A stretch of 35,377 nt of DNA from Gemmata sp. (GCA_022843445.1 JALHNS010000021.1:1-35377), one strand, 5' to 3'; shown: positions 28,201 through 34,698, counted from the stretch's first letter. Numbers and translations are program-made. The notes: generated from the letters alone by a model not told the origin.

Positions 28201-29564
28201 TCCGCGAGTTGCTGCGCACCGCAGAATTCTGCAACGCGACCGACCAGTTCGTCGCGGCCTCCCACTTGATAACGGGGGACGCCGGCGGTGACGAAGCTCG
28301 GCGTGCCGCGTTCGCACCGCCGCAAAATCTGCTCTCGCCCGACTACAAAGCTACGGCCGTGGACTTCTTCCTGGCGTGCCGGGAACAGATGAGCGCGAAC
28401 GCAGAAACGCTTCTTGAGTGGGTTCTCCAGGCGAAACCGGGCAACAAGCAAATGGCCGCGCTCCGTTACCTCGGCCAGGGGGATCTGGGGCAACCGTTGC
28501 TGCGTCTGGTCCGGGAAAACAGACACCGTTGGCCGGAGTGGTTACGGAAACTGACGCTTGAGCAACTACGTGAAGCTGGACTGGATGAGTTCTCAGCGGG
28601 ACAAGTGGCGGCGGCAATTTCGCCGCCCGTGCCAACACCTCAGCAACCGTTCGTTCCTCCGCAGGCCCCGCCTCCACCAGCGCGGGCCGCCGAGGTGCTG
28701 GCCCGCATCGCGGCGTGGTGGGATCAGAACCGTGACGGGGAACTCGGGCGGTACTACGCCCGCATCTACCCGGACGGCCGAAGGCCTGACGTGACGGCCG
28801 ACGGTTCGCTCGGGGACGACGCCGTCCGCGGGGAGTGGCTCAAGTTGCTCGTCGCCGGCTCGCTCCAGACGCTCGGCCGCGTGAAGGCCCAGCAGAACCG
28901 CGAGTTCCTGCGGATCGCTGAGCGGCGGAATTGGTTGGAGATGCTTGCCGACCCCACGGACGGACCAAGCACGTGGCTGGCGGACGTGCAACGGTATGTG
29001 GACGCCCCCCGCTACCACGCCGACACCATTCGCTACTTCCACTGGCTGCGACAGTTCGTCAGCTTCGACACCATCGCCCGGCACCTGACGACTTACGCGG
29101 AAGCGTTCCTCAGCATCGACCGATTCCGGGGTGCCTTCGCGCCGTCCGACGTGTTTGCCGTTCGCACCAGCCGACAGTTCCAGGGCACTGGACTGGACGC
29201 CCCGCCGATGCTGCCGTTCCTCGGCATCGGGGCCTGCTTCGTCCTCCGGGAGTTGGCCCGCTCGCATGTCGTCACCCGGCCCGAGCCGTTCCCGTTCTGC
29301 TACGCCCCCGCCCGCCGGCTCCGGGTCCGGTTGCAGCGGCTCGGCTGGGTCGATCCCGCTACGACGCCGGCCGATCGCTCCCGAGCCATCCACGGGTTCC
29401 TAAGCGAACACCTCGAAGACCCGACGTTCGGCGGCGACTTCGACATCCCGCTCCTCGTGTGGCCTGACTGGGACACAGTCCCTTCACAGCGGCGAACCAG
29501 TGTGGATGGCGATTTCGTCACGCTCGGCGATGGGCGCGTTATCCCCCGGAGCTACATGTCATGA
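22233..29564 (+). CDS. Giant sacsin-like protein with two GHKL (HSP90-type) ATPase modules
   Basis: A 2443-residue protein. The first GHKL module is at the N-terminus: N-box KEWLQNADDAG (Asn38, Asp40-Asp41), a degenerate second box VLNNG (about 73-76) and glycine-rich lid GKFGLGLKSVF (102-112). A second module lies near 1500-1750: FELFQNADDAY (about 1545), HDGRTI, and GKFGLGFKSVF (about 1614-1624). Both lids are almost identical in sequence, as in sacsin-repeat proteins. A proline-rich linker near 2130-2150 leads to a C-terminal domain I do not recognise. The ATG has GGAG seven bases upstream. The gene follows the helicase by 127 bases and its stop overlaps the next start as ATGA. GHKL proteins of this kind act as ATP-driven clamps or chaperones, and related ones occur beside restriction genes. 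The role as sensor or switch here is inferred. Confidence 0.92.
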   Translation: MPKALALESNPLGRINELRSLLSDRYSRTTVLKEWLQNADDAGARTVLVASVETPPGCTHELLAAGSPAVVVLNNGKFDENDSLAIRQFGLNNKSGDGAAIGKFGLGLKSVFHLCEAFFFLSPKSPADDPDGVFNNLVSPWAGTEYHAHWGDVDAADLDRLRVHLAPACRRLDDRWFALWLPLRRTDYKHVARILNEPYAGPPADLLSPPDAIHLAPAAALLKQLSRVELWDGMPAEGTSPRRQWTLLPTGNRSNYPQWTTLEASPATTREIGTGRCFDGSVEASYALVEAWRNEDWAKAARGRPEWPTRYDLQGNSQPDKARPHAAVVLTRRRGREDGKLHDSPAVFLPLSAGANVHKPEDAEFLLLRHGCFFVDSGRGGVYAGDGVRGEWNSELMRDGVLPLIVPAVDKLAEVCDEAAKRRLTAAVQNWMKADEREHVCRDGGWAQRWRAGGARWETIPNGARVLEIPAFPEHGLPARVLPGLAGSADDYALVPATEPRLLAREPEPWQDELLGLVLAVPEAQPLLDGDALDYLVEFVSRNRRQFGASARHALAGTLRRVFAAASNRELTEHNDRLVRLVGEVPPGCRRRLSLGGNWPASTRQTICRVEADILIVPDVLEVSAGEGVFDMQHAVNVLRLLAADMSVGRNTNPAAEVIDVSVDPTAVCAATADLVLWQVQCPEPHGKRDQTELRSRNQLNTACGSGTLFGGEAKEELKELAAAVAVRLIVLNGETAKSLLLDPLPEVSAAGITEVLMKKPDLHPAEARLPLILQLMAATGDESFRTRRRLAVRYLLHADKELHARDDLYLPAAGAEVIGKVAQAVLERQGSAGRLLQTGTLTVSLNDQQRSELGLVKLDWDGLARLLSGQQTAPDVSFDDAEQDQLLDGLRNYRHVIRLLPLHDRADGGGRVPLTDGCYWQTQETVDTGSLSAKLTLLKPHSKTTYAAIQQDAGGKEFTNRTVVDLAIQHGAAKHWQTLLTAMAMVGTLSREQSDSLKTSLWLLLEDGRYVAPNQVLYDEQLDDVIADAVKRVPVTVGDSVPQAKLDARVRNHDGFKALSRLFPDRGQTLLKLGGLLGREPQFHVGKIDDMDAWCEAFRVAPSDIMAATALVAKAHEVAPEECKSRLLPNLDKSPPADRIEKILEHLRAKHEQMTGPRTRLQRIHDAYLKQAAALPRFDEILPRLLLLNSTDPPRWTRAETLCAGVSGIDPVRTLDANQDAVLGNAVSRLPKRELAAGTVSGPAMVSAADEAFNESVKRLWEYFAGWKQSELLSAWAGAFLSLLGDYEPIRKLAAEFLPHGHAPEFVRSRAVTGNHSLRTSSQRVLVQVTDTGKKVQVVNLLGKGLEVDAVTALRTLLIGYGLDRVEHRLADRSLKVNCLDLRVADPNTVAEFPKALAETGNLILRVYYGVPEKDVRFEDALDSFRGDDEYGLQFAQVMFLNEGGNAFRNRGVSHPDIPALRELLQRYKEAEQREGQETIAEQGGGTVRLPGDSARKLTSVARDELRRLIETSAQVQAAFLAGVRQRLDDAGYTARSVLFELFQNADDAYIEKRDPSEGQVPWFRFDSDHSGPSISHDGRTINRPRPDDAYDLRKMLALHHSEKGTDGQQVTGKFGLGFKSVFLVCDEPRIVSGRLAVRVVGGSYPLPLPPDEAKSLRERLPTETSTLFRLPREEAVWAEDFRRLSHLLPVFARRIRKVQIDGRPHTWAEREVVATPSARVVVGHLNTQADPQKAVVVRCGEHGDVLFGLNDDGFAAMPADVPSVWVTAPTAEEHRLGYVVNARELPIDIGRSQVAWTHPDAGRVLRGLATVLGEALVELFDAGVAWLDESANAQSVWRSFWEVVKTKGERGELREGLMWGPHGAARWLFTERKTLPTGLTAAVYAAPTSLADVKGTVSGLMDRHPNIFVQVAEWDSFQQAYPPGSLVLFSAVGQHLAESPQAVTLVSAVELELRTVRVDPRRASSLGHAITRERLSSWQDRWGEVERIRELLRTAEFCNATDQFVAASHLITGDAGGDEARRAAFAPPQNLLSPDYKATAVDFFLACREQMSANAETLLEWVLQAKPGNKQMAALRYLGQGDLGQPLLRLVRENRHRWPEWLRKLTLEQLREAGLDEFSAGQVAAAISPPVPTPQQPFVPPQAPPPPARAAEVLARIAAWWDQNRDGELGRYYARIYPDGRRPDVTADGSLGDDAVRGEWLKLLVAGSLQTLGRVKAQQNREFLRIAERRNWLEMLADPTDGPSTWLADVQRYVDAPRYHADTIRYFHWLRQFVSFDTIARHLTTYAEAFLSIDRFRGAFAPSDVFAVRTSRQFQGTGLDAPPMLPFLGIGACFVLRELARSHVVTRPEPFPFCYAPARRLRVRLQRLGWVDPATTPADRSRAIHGFLSEHLEDPTFGGDFDIPLLVWPDWDTVPSQRRTSVDGDFVTLGDGRVIPRSYMS

Positions 29565-32254
29565 GTCCTTCGTTCGTTTCCGGCGACCGCGTGAAGCACC
29601 CCAAGCACGGTATGGGCGTCGTCCGTTTTGCGGACGGGACCACCGTCGGCGTGCGGTTCGAGCACGGCATTGAAGAAGTGCTTGGGAACGAACTGACGGC
29701 GGTCGCGTCGGCGGTCGAAGTAGTCGCCCGCCCGGACCTCGACCCGCCGGCGGAGGTGATCGCCCGCGCGCTCGGTGACGCCGTGCGGTCGGTGAACGAC
29801 GCCTGGGGGGTGTTCTCCCGCTCGCGGATCGCCCTCCTGCCCCACCAGCTGTGGGTGTGCCGGCAGGTGAACCGCGACCGCCCGTCCCGCTGGCTGGTGG
29901 CCGACGACGTGGGCCTGGGTAAGACGATCGAGGCCGGCCTGATCCTTCTGCCGCTGCTCTCGTCCGGCGAGGTGCGGCGGCTGCTCGTCCTCTGCCCGGC
30001 CAGCCTGTTGGGGCAGTGGCAGTACCGCCTGCGGACCATGTTCGACATCCGCCTGACGGCCTACTCGCCGGACGCCGACACCCCGAAGGCCGACTTCTGG
30101 AACACCCAGAACCAGGTGGTGGCGTCCGTGCAGACGCTGCGGGCCGACAAGCACGGGAGGCACCAGCGGCTGGAGGCGGCCGACCCGTGGGACATGGTGG
30201 TCGTCGACGAGGCCCACCACCTGAACGCGGACGAGCAGGCCGGGCCGACGCTCGGGTACGCCCTAGTCGAGAAGCTGTCGAAGGCCGGCCGCATCAAGTC
30301 GATGGTCTTCTTCTCCGGCACCCCGCACCGGGGGAAAGACCACGGCTTTCTCGCCCTGCTCAAACTGCTCCGCCCGGACCTGTTCGACACCCGCCGCCCG
30401 CTGGACGAGCAGCTCGGCCACCTGCCGCGGGTGATGATCCGCAACAACAAGCAGCAGGTGACCGACCTGGCCGGCACCCGCCTGTTCCAAGAGCCGCTGG
30501 TCCGCTCCGAAACCTACGCGTACTCCCCCGCCGAGACCGCCTTCTACCACATGCTGAGCGAGTTCATCCTCACCGGGAAGGCGTACGCCGGCACCCTCGG
30601 CCAGGGCGAGGGGCGAACGGTCATGCTGGTGCTGATCGCCATGCAGAAACTGGCGTCCAGTTCGGTGGCGGCGATCCGGCGGGCGGTCCGCGGGCGGCTG
30701 GAACGGACGACCGGCGGGCGGGAGGCGCTCCAGGAGATCCAGGACCAGTTGGCCAAACTCCGCGGCGTGATGGACGCGAACGACGACCAGGTCAACGACC
30801 TCGAGGAGCGGGCGGTGGCCGTCTCCACCCAGCTGCGTCTGATGGACGACGAACTGCCGCGGCTCAGGGAGTTGCTCGCGGCGGCCGACGCCGTCACCGA
30901 CGAGACCAAGATCAACAAGATCCTCGAACTGGTGGACGGCCCGTTCGCCGGCCGGTCGGTGCTGTTCTTCACCGAGTACAAGGCGACCCAGTCCCTGCTG
31001 TTGTCCCGGCTGCTCCGGCGGTTCGGCCCCGACTCGGCCACCTTCATCAACGGCGACGAGCGGGCGGACGAGGTGGACGACGGCACCGGCCCCCGCACCT
31101 TGGTGGAGCCCCGCGAGCGGGCGGCCGAGCGGTTCACGGGCGGGCAGGTGCGGTTCCTAGTCTCCACCGAGGCCGGGGGCGAGGGTATCGACCTCCAGGC
31201 CAACTGCTCCAGCCTCGTCCACGTCGACCTGCCGTGGAACCCGATGCGGCTGCACCAGCGGGTGGGGCGGCTGAACCGCTACGGGCAGACCCGGCGGGTG
31301 GAGGTGTTCACCGTCCGCAACCCGGACACCGTCGAGGCCCGCATCTGGGACCTGCTGAACGCCAAGATCGAGCGGATCACCGCCTCACTGCGGCAGGTGA
31401 TGGCCGACCCGGAGGACGTGCTCCAACTGGTCCTCGGCATGGCCTCGTCCACGATTTTCAACGACCTGTTCAGCTCCGCGGGCACCGCCAAGCCCGAAAG
31501 CCTCCGGGACTACTTCGACGAGCGCACCCGCACCTTCGGCGGCGAGGACGCCCTGCACGCCGCCCGCCGGCTGGGGATGAACGCCGCCAAGTTCGACTTC
31601 CAACAGGCGTCCGCCCTCGTCCCGCGGATCGACCTGCCCGCCCTCAAGCCGTTCTTCAAGCTGATGCTCCACCTGAACCAGCGGAAGGTGAAGGACGACG
31701 AGACCGGCCTGTCGTTCCTCACCCCGGACAAATGGCAGACCGAACCGGGGATCGCCCGCGAGTACAGCGGGATGCTGTTCGACCGCTCGGCGGGCACGAA
31801 GGAGGCCACCCTCGGCATGGGGCACAAGCTGGTGGACCAGGCCGTCGCCCAGGCCCGCGGGCTGACCGCGAGCGTCGGGCCGGTTCTCGCCGAGTTACTC
31901 CCCCACCCGCTGGCGGTGTTCCGCATCACCGACCGGGTCACCGGCAGGGGCGGCGTAGTGCGGGCGGTGACGGCGGCGGTGGACCTGACGGCTGAGGGAT
32001 TCTTTCTTCTCCGCGACTGGGAACTGGTGGTCCGGCTGAACGCGATCGTCACCGACCGCGACCCCCGGCGGTTCCGGTTGCAGGCGACGACGGACCCCGC
32101 TCAGACGGCCGGCCGCGCCGAGGAGGCGCGGGGGTGGCTGACCGCCCGCCTCACCGACCTCGACCCGCCGTTCCAGGTGCCGGAGGTGACGCTGACGTGC
32201 CTCCTGATCCCCGGCACCCGCTCCGCACCAGACGCCCCAGCCGCGGACGAGTAA
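29561..32254 (+). CDS. RapA-like SNF2 helicase with N-terminal Tudor/CarD-like segment
   Basis: An 897-residue SNF2-family translocase. Residues about 5-45 (SGDRVKHPKHGMGVVRFADG...VRFEHG) form a small beta-rich segment like the Tudor-type modules at the RapA N-terminus, in CarD/TRCF and at the UvrD C-terminus, which contact RNA polymerase. The motor has DDVGLGKT (Lys121), VVDEAHH (Asp216-His219), FFSGTPHRG (about 250-258), VLFFTEYKAT (motif IV), STEAGGEGIDLQ (motif V) and HQRVGRLNRYGQ (motif VI, about 564-575). A helical, coiled-coil-like insert lies near 390-450. It starts in the ATGA overlap with the giant GHKL gene, so the two are coupled. It resembles DrmD of DISARM and DpdE in general type, but the partners differ. 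It is the last gene of the five-gene set. Confidence 0.92.
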   Translation: MSPSFVSGDRVKHPKHGMGVVRFADGTTVGVRFEHGIEEVLGNELTAVASAVEVVARPDLDPPAEVIARALGDAVRSVNDAWGVFSRSRIALLPHQLWVCRQVNRDRPSRWLVADDVGLGKTIEAGLILLPLLSSGEVRRLLVLCPASLLGQWQYRLRTMFDIRLTAYSPDADTPKADFWNTQNQVVASVQTLRADKHGRHQRLEAADPWDMVVVDEAHHLNADEQAGPTLGYALVEKLSKAGRIKSMVFFSGTPHRGKDHGFLALLKLLRPDLFDTRRPLDEQLGHLPRVMIRNNKQQVTDLAGTRLFQEPLVRSETYAYSPAETAFYHMLSEFILTGKAYAGTLGQGEGRTVMLVLIAMQKLASSSVAAIRRAVRGRLERTTGGREALQEIQDQLAKLRGVMDANDDQVNDLEERAVAVSTQLRLMDDELPRLRELLAAADAVTDETKINKILELVDGPFAGRSVLFFTEYKATQSLLLSRLLRRFGPDSATFINGDERADEVDDGTGPRTLVEPRERAAERFTGGQVRFLVSTEAGGEGIDLQANCSSLVHVDLPWNPMRLHQRVGRLNRYGQTRRVEVFTVRNPDTVEARIWDLLNAKIERITASLRQVMADPEDVLQLVLGMASSTIFNDLFSSAGTAKPESLRDYFDERTRTFGGEDALHAARRLGMNAAKFDFQQASALVPRIDLPALKPFFKLMLHLNQRKVKDDETGLSFLTPDKWQTEPGIAREYSGMLFDRSAGTKEATLGMGHKLVDQAVAQARGLTASVGPVLAELLPHPLAVFRITDRVTGRGGVVRAVTAAVDLTAEGFFLLRDWELVVRLNAIVTDRDPRRFRLQATTDPAQTAGRAEEARGWLTARLTDLDPPFQVPEVTLTCLLIPGTRSAPDAPAADE

Positions 32255-32262
32255 CTTCGCAC

Positions 32263-32276
32263 CGGGGAGCGCCCCG
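32263..32276 (+). terminator. Weak hairpin after the five-gene set
   Basis: CGGGG and CCCCG can pair around a 4-base AGCG loop, beginning 9 bases after the stop codon of the RapA-like helicase. The stem is only 5 bp and has no T-tract, so it is a weak terminator candidate. The rest of 32277-32510 shows no gene I can support. Confidence 0.25.
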
Positions 32277-32510
32277 ACCGCCACCGAGGGCGCTGCCGAT
32301 TCGTCCCAACGGGCGCAGCTCCCGGACGCGGAAGTGGATGCGGTGGCGCACGCCACTCTCGCAGGCCCTCACCCGCCACCCGGGCCAATCCGGAGCGCCC
32401 AGCTTGTCGCCCCCGCACGAGAGCCGCAGTCGAAACGAACTCCGACAACTGGCCGCAATACCGTCAGAACGCCCTTCCCCGCGGCCACCAGTCCCACTGG
32501 CGCCAAGTCG

Positions 32511-32622
32511 TCACCCGAATCGGGCCGCGACTCGCGCCGCCTGCGCCACATCGGCCTCGGCGTACACTTGGGTCACGTCGGCCCGCGTGGCCGAGTACCA
32601 CTTGCGCCTCCAACCCGAACTC
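32511..32622 (-). pseudogene. 3' remnant of a tyrosine recombinase (phage integrase), frameshifted
   Basis: Reading the minus strand from 32622 gives EFGLEAQVVLGHA, the conserved integrase segment with the C-terminal catalytic His (LGH). A one-base frame change then follows, after which the other frame gives RADVTQVYAEADVAQAARV ending in AARFG and a stop at 32511-32513. The Tyr of TQVYAE is the position of the recombinase nucleophile. Only about the last 36 residues survive. The match stops exactly at the TGAG (32623) that opens the IS3-type element, so the gene was cut by IS insertion and the upstream part is absent from the window. It is non-functional. It implies that an integrative element once ended here. 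Confidence 0.75.
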
Positions 32623-33330
32623 TGAGCTTCCCAAGTTTGGTGGAGTCCGAGTTAGCGGTGTTCACTCAAGTCAAGGAGTTCACCGATGGCTCGTCCCCGA
32701 ACGACGTACACGGCCGGGTTCAAGCGCTCGGCGGTGCAGATGATCACCGAGCACAACCTCTCGGTCGCGGAGACCGCGCGCCGACTCGATGTCGGCGAGA
32801 ACCTGTTGCGCGAGTGGCGCAAGGCGTTCCTCGCCAGGGGCGACGCGGCCTTCCCCGGGCCCGGCCACCCGGCACCGGCCGACGACGAGCTGCGCCGACT
32901 CCGCGCCGAGAACGCGCGCCTGCGGGCCGAGCGGGACCTGCAAAAAAAGGCCGCTGCGTACTTCGCCAACCCGCCCACCTGACGTTCCGGCTCATCGCCG
33001 ACAGTGCCGGCGAGTTGCCCGTCGCGTGGAGGTGCGAGGCGCTGGAGGTGTCGGAGTCCGGGTACTACGCCTGGGCCGCGCGTGTCGAGACCGCGACCGA
33101 GCAGTGGCGACGGGAGCTGGTCGGCGCGATCGAGCAGATCCACGCCGAGGTGAAGGGCCGGTACGGTAGCCCGCGCGTGACCGCCGAGTTGAACGCCCGT
33201 GGGTACGAGTGCTCGGAGAACATGATGGCCGAACTCATGCGGGAAAACGGGATCCGCGCGCGGACACCGAAGCGGTTCGTGCGCACGACCGTCTCGAACC
33301 ACCGCCTGCCGGTGGCCGACCCCGCGGCCG
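32623..33330 (+). mobile_element. IS3-family insertion sequence remnant, right end lost
   Basis: The left end appears to be the TGAGCTTCCCAAGTTTGGTG stretch at 32623, of the TG-initiated type seen in IS3-family inverted repeats, and the recombinase similarity stops at this point. It contains a complete orfA, an A7 slippery site (32942-32948) and the first part of orfB. Similarity to orfB fades near 33320-33330, before the DDE catalytic core, and I see no matching right inverted repeat. The right boundary is therefore approximate. Confidence 0.75.
32686..32982 (+). CDS. IS3-family transposase OrfA
   Basis: A 98-residue DNA-binding subunit. The start ARPRTTYTAGFKRSAVQM and the helix-turn-helix LSVAETARRLDVGENLLREW (about 22-41) are typical of IS3 OrfA, followed by a leucine-zipper-like heptad region (DELRRLRAENARLRAERDL, about 67-85). 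AAGGAG lies seven bases before the ATG. The CAAAAAAAGG at 32941-32950 near its end permits a -1 shift into orfB, the usual way IS3 elements make OrfAB. OrfA itself is intact, but without a full OrfB the element cannot transpose by itself. Confidence 0.87.
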   Translation: MARPRTTYTAGFKRSAVQMITEHNLSVAETARRLDVGENLLREWRKAFLARGDAAFPGPGHPAPADDELRRLRAENARLRAERDLQKKAAAYFANPPT

Positions 33331-33380
33331 TAGCCGAGTCTCTGGCGATGCCGCCGAAGGTACTCGTCCGGCCGAGCTGA
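32949..33380 (+). pseudogene. Truncated IS3-family transposase OrfB
   Basis: In the -1 frame relative to orfA, reading after the slippery site gives FRLIADSAGELPVAWRCEAL, EVSESGYYAWAAR and KGRYGSPRVTAELNARGYEC, then the NGIRARTPKRFVRTTVSNH stretch. This is the N-terminal HTH_21 region of IS3 OrfB. The expected next part, the rve/DDE integrase core, is missing. The frame instead runs about 20 unrelated residues to a stop at 33378-33380. About 143 codons remain out of the usual 270-300, so no catalytic residues are present. Confidence 0.82.
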
Positions 33381-33423
33381 GTCTGCAACGGAGTCACGTC
33401 GCTATGCGCGTCGCCCAGAATCG

Positions 33424-33526
33424 CCCAGGGCCGTTAGTTCTCGCGCAATTCGTTATTATTCGGTACCTAGTATGCGCTAATCCCAAGGGTTTCGTGCGTT
33501 AGCAAACGAGAACTAAACGGCCCTGG
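33424..33526. repeat. Long inverted repeat, MITE-like or structured element
   Basis: The left arm at 33424-33443 (CCCAGGGCCGTTAGTTCTCG) and the right arm at 33507-33526 are inverted copies, differing by one extra T in the right arm. They enclose about 63 bases that are AT-richer than their surroundings. No coding frame is apparent. It lies just beyond the broken IS end. A small non-autonomous transposon is the first guess, a terminator or structured RNA the second. The flanks AGAATCGCC before the left arm and GAGAATCGCC after the right arm also share a sequence, in direct orientation, as a target duplication would. Confidence 0.6.
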
Positions 33527-33585
33527 AGAATCGCCGGACGGGCCTTGACTCTCCGCCGGCACCGGCCAATAATGTCCTCAGGTGA

Positions 33586-33600
33586 AAGGCCACGGGCCTT
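33586..33600. repeat. Short perfect hairpin in the leader of the three-Cys gene
   Basis: AAGGCC and GGCCTT pair around a 3-base ACG loop, with GGTG (33581-33584) and a downstream CACC able to extend it across a bulge. It lies about 150 bases before the GTG at 33753. It could be a terminator of upstream transcription or a leader structure. The remainder of 33527-33740 holds nothing else I can name apart from a possible TTCCG/CGGAA pairing (about 33708-33736) just before the ribosome site. Confidence 0.3.
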
Positions 33601-33752
33601 CGCCCACCTCATGTCGATGGTGCCTTTTCAGGCAACCGACATTCTTCTTCCTACTGGTGGTTTTGCGGTTCGGTCCGGCGTACTGACGCCGTGTCCCCGA
33701 CCGCTACCTTTCCGTCACCCTTTCGGGGGAGCGGAAACCGGAGGACTGACGA

Positions 33753-34580
33753 GTGTCTGAAGAATCTCTGATCGAGTGGACCGGCGGCACACTCAACCCG
33801 ACCCTCGGGTGCAGCAAGGTCGGCCGCGAGTGCGCCAACTGCTACGCCATGTCCGACGCCCACCGCATGGCACACAACCCGAATCCGGCCGTCTCCGCGC
33901 TGTACAGCGGGCTGGTGGAGAAGTCCGCCGCCGGCCGGCTGAACTGGACCGGGGTGGTCCGCACCGCCCCCGAGCGGTTGCTCACGCCGTTCGGGTGGGC
34001 GAAGCACAAGCTGGTGTTCCTCAACTCCCTGTCCGACCTGTTCCACGACGAGGTGCCCGACGACTTCATCGCGATGACGTTCGCGATGATGAAGGCGTGC
34101 GACTGGCACGTGTTCCAGGTCCTGACCAAGAGGGCCGACCGGCTGGCGGACCTGGCCCCGCGGCTGCCGTGGCCGGCGAACGTGTGGATGGGGGTGAGCG
34201 TCGGCGTGCAAGAGGCGGCCGGCCGGGTTGACCGGCTGCGGGCGGTGCCGGCGCGGGTCCGCTTCCTGTCGTGCGAGCCGCTGCTCGAACCGCTGGACCT
34301 CGACCTGACGGGCATCCACTGGGTTATCACCGGCGGCGAGAGCGGGCGGCACTGCCGGCCGTTCGACCCGGCGTGGGCGGCGGACATCCGGGACCGCTGC
34401 GGGGCGGCCGGGGTGGCGTTCTTCCACAAGCAGAACGGCGGCCGCAACAAGAAGAAAGCGGGGCGGCTGCTCGACGGCCGCGAGCACGACGACATGCCCC
34501 GGCCGGACCGTGCGCCGGTCCCGGACGCGGCCGAGCGGCTGAAGCGGCAGGAGGAGTTCCGCGCCGCGTTCGGGCTGTGA
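33753..34580 (+). CDS. Phage Gp37/Gp68-type three-cysteine protein (DUF5131)
   Basis: A 275-residue protein of the Gp37/Gp68 (DUF5131) family, found in phages and defence-type islands. The family's three-Cys motif is at Cys20, Cys27 and Cys30 (GCSKVGRECANCYAM), a CX6CX2C arrangement that may bind an iron-sulphur cluster. Other family blocks are FLNSLSDLFHDEVPD (about 90-104), FQVLTKRADRL, NVWMGVSVG, RFLSCEPLLEPL, WVITGGESG and FFHKQNGG. The start is GTG with GGAGG eight bases upstream. The family is often paired with a separate three-Cys-motif partner gene (TcmP), which is not in the window and might lie to the right. The biochemical function is not established. Confidence 0.9.
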   Translation: MSEESLIEWTGGTLNPTLGCSKVGRECANCYAMSDAHRMAHNPNPAVSALYSGLVEKSAAGRLNWTGVVRTAPERLLTPFGWAKHKLVFLNSLSDLFHDEVPDDFIAMTFAMMKACDWHVFQVLTKRADRLADLAPRLPWPANVWMGVSVGVQEAAGRVDRLRAVPARVRFLSCEPLLEPLDLDLTGIHWVITGGESGRHCRPFDPAWAADIRDRCGAAGVAFFHKQNGGRNKKKAGRLLDGREHDDMPRPDRAPVPDAAERLKRQEEFRAAFGL

Positions 34581-34674
34581 GCGCGGTCGGGACGGTTCCA
34601 GCCCGTCGCGCGATCACCGTTGATACGCGATCTCGGGCGCGAGCGGGCCGCGACCGACGTGGGTCGTGATCTCA

Positions 34675-34698
34675 CCGGGAACGGACCTCCGTTCCCGG
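34675..34698 (+). terminator. Strong perfect hairpin downstream of the three-Cys gene
   Basis: CCGGGAACGG (34675-34684) and CCGTTCCCGG (34689-34698) pair perfectly over 10 bp around an ACCT loop, 94 bases after the stop codon at 34580. There is no T-tract, so termination would be of the hairpin-only kind. Its perfection makes chance unlikely. Confidence 0.5.

Noticed and set aside
14923-32254. DISARM system (PLD protein plus SNF2 helicase suggest DrmC and DrmD)
   Set aside because: There is no DUF1998 protein (DrmB), no DrmA-type helicase and no DISARM methylase. The PLD protein is about three times the usual DrmC size and a giant GHKL protein is present instead.
14923-32254. Dpd 7-deazapurine DNA modification system (helicases and PLD protein resemble DpdE/DpdJ/DpdK)
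   Set aside because: No transglycosylase-type DpdA or other Dpd signature protein is visible in the window.
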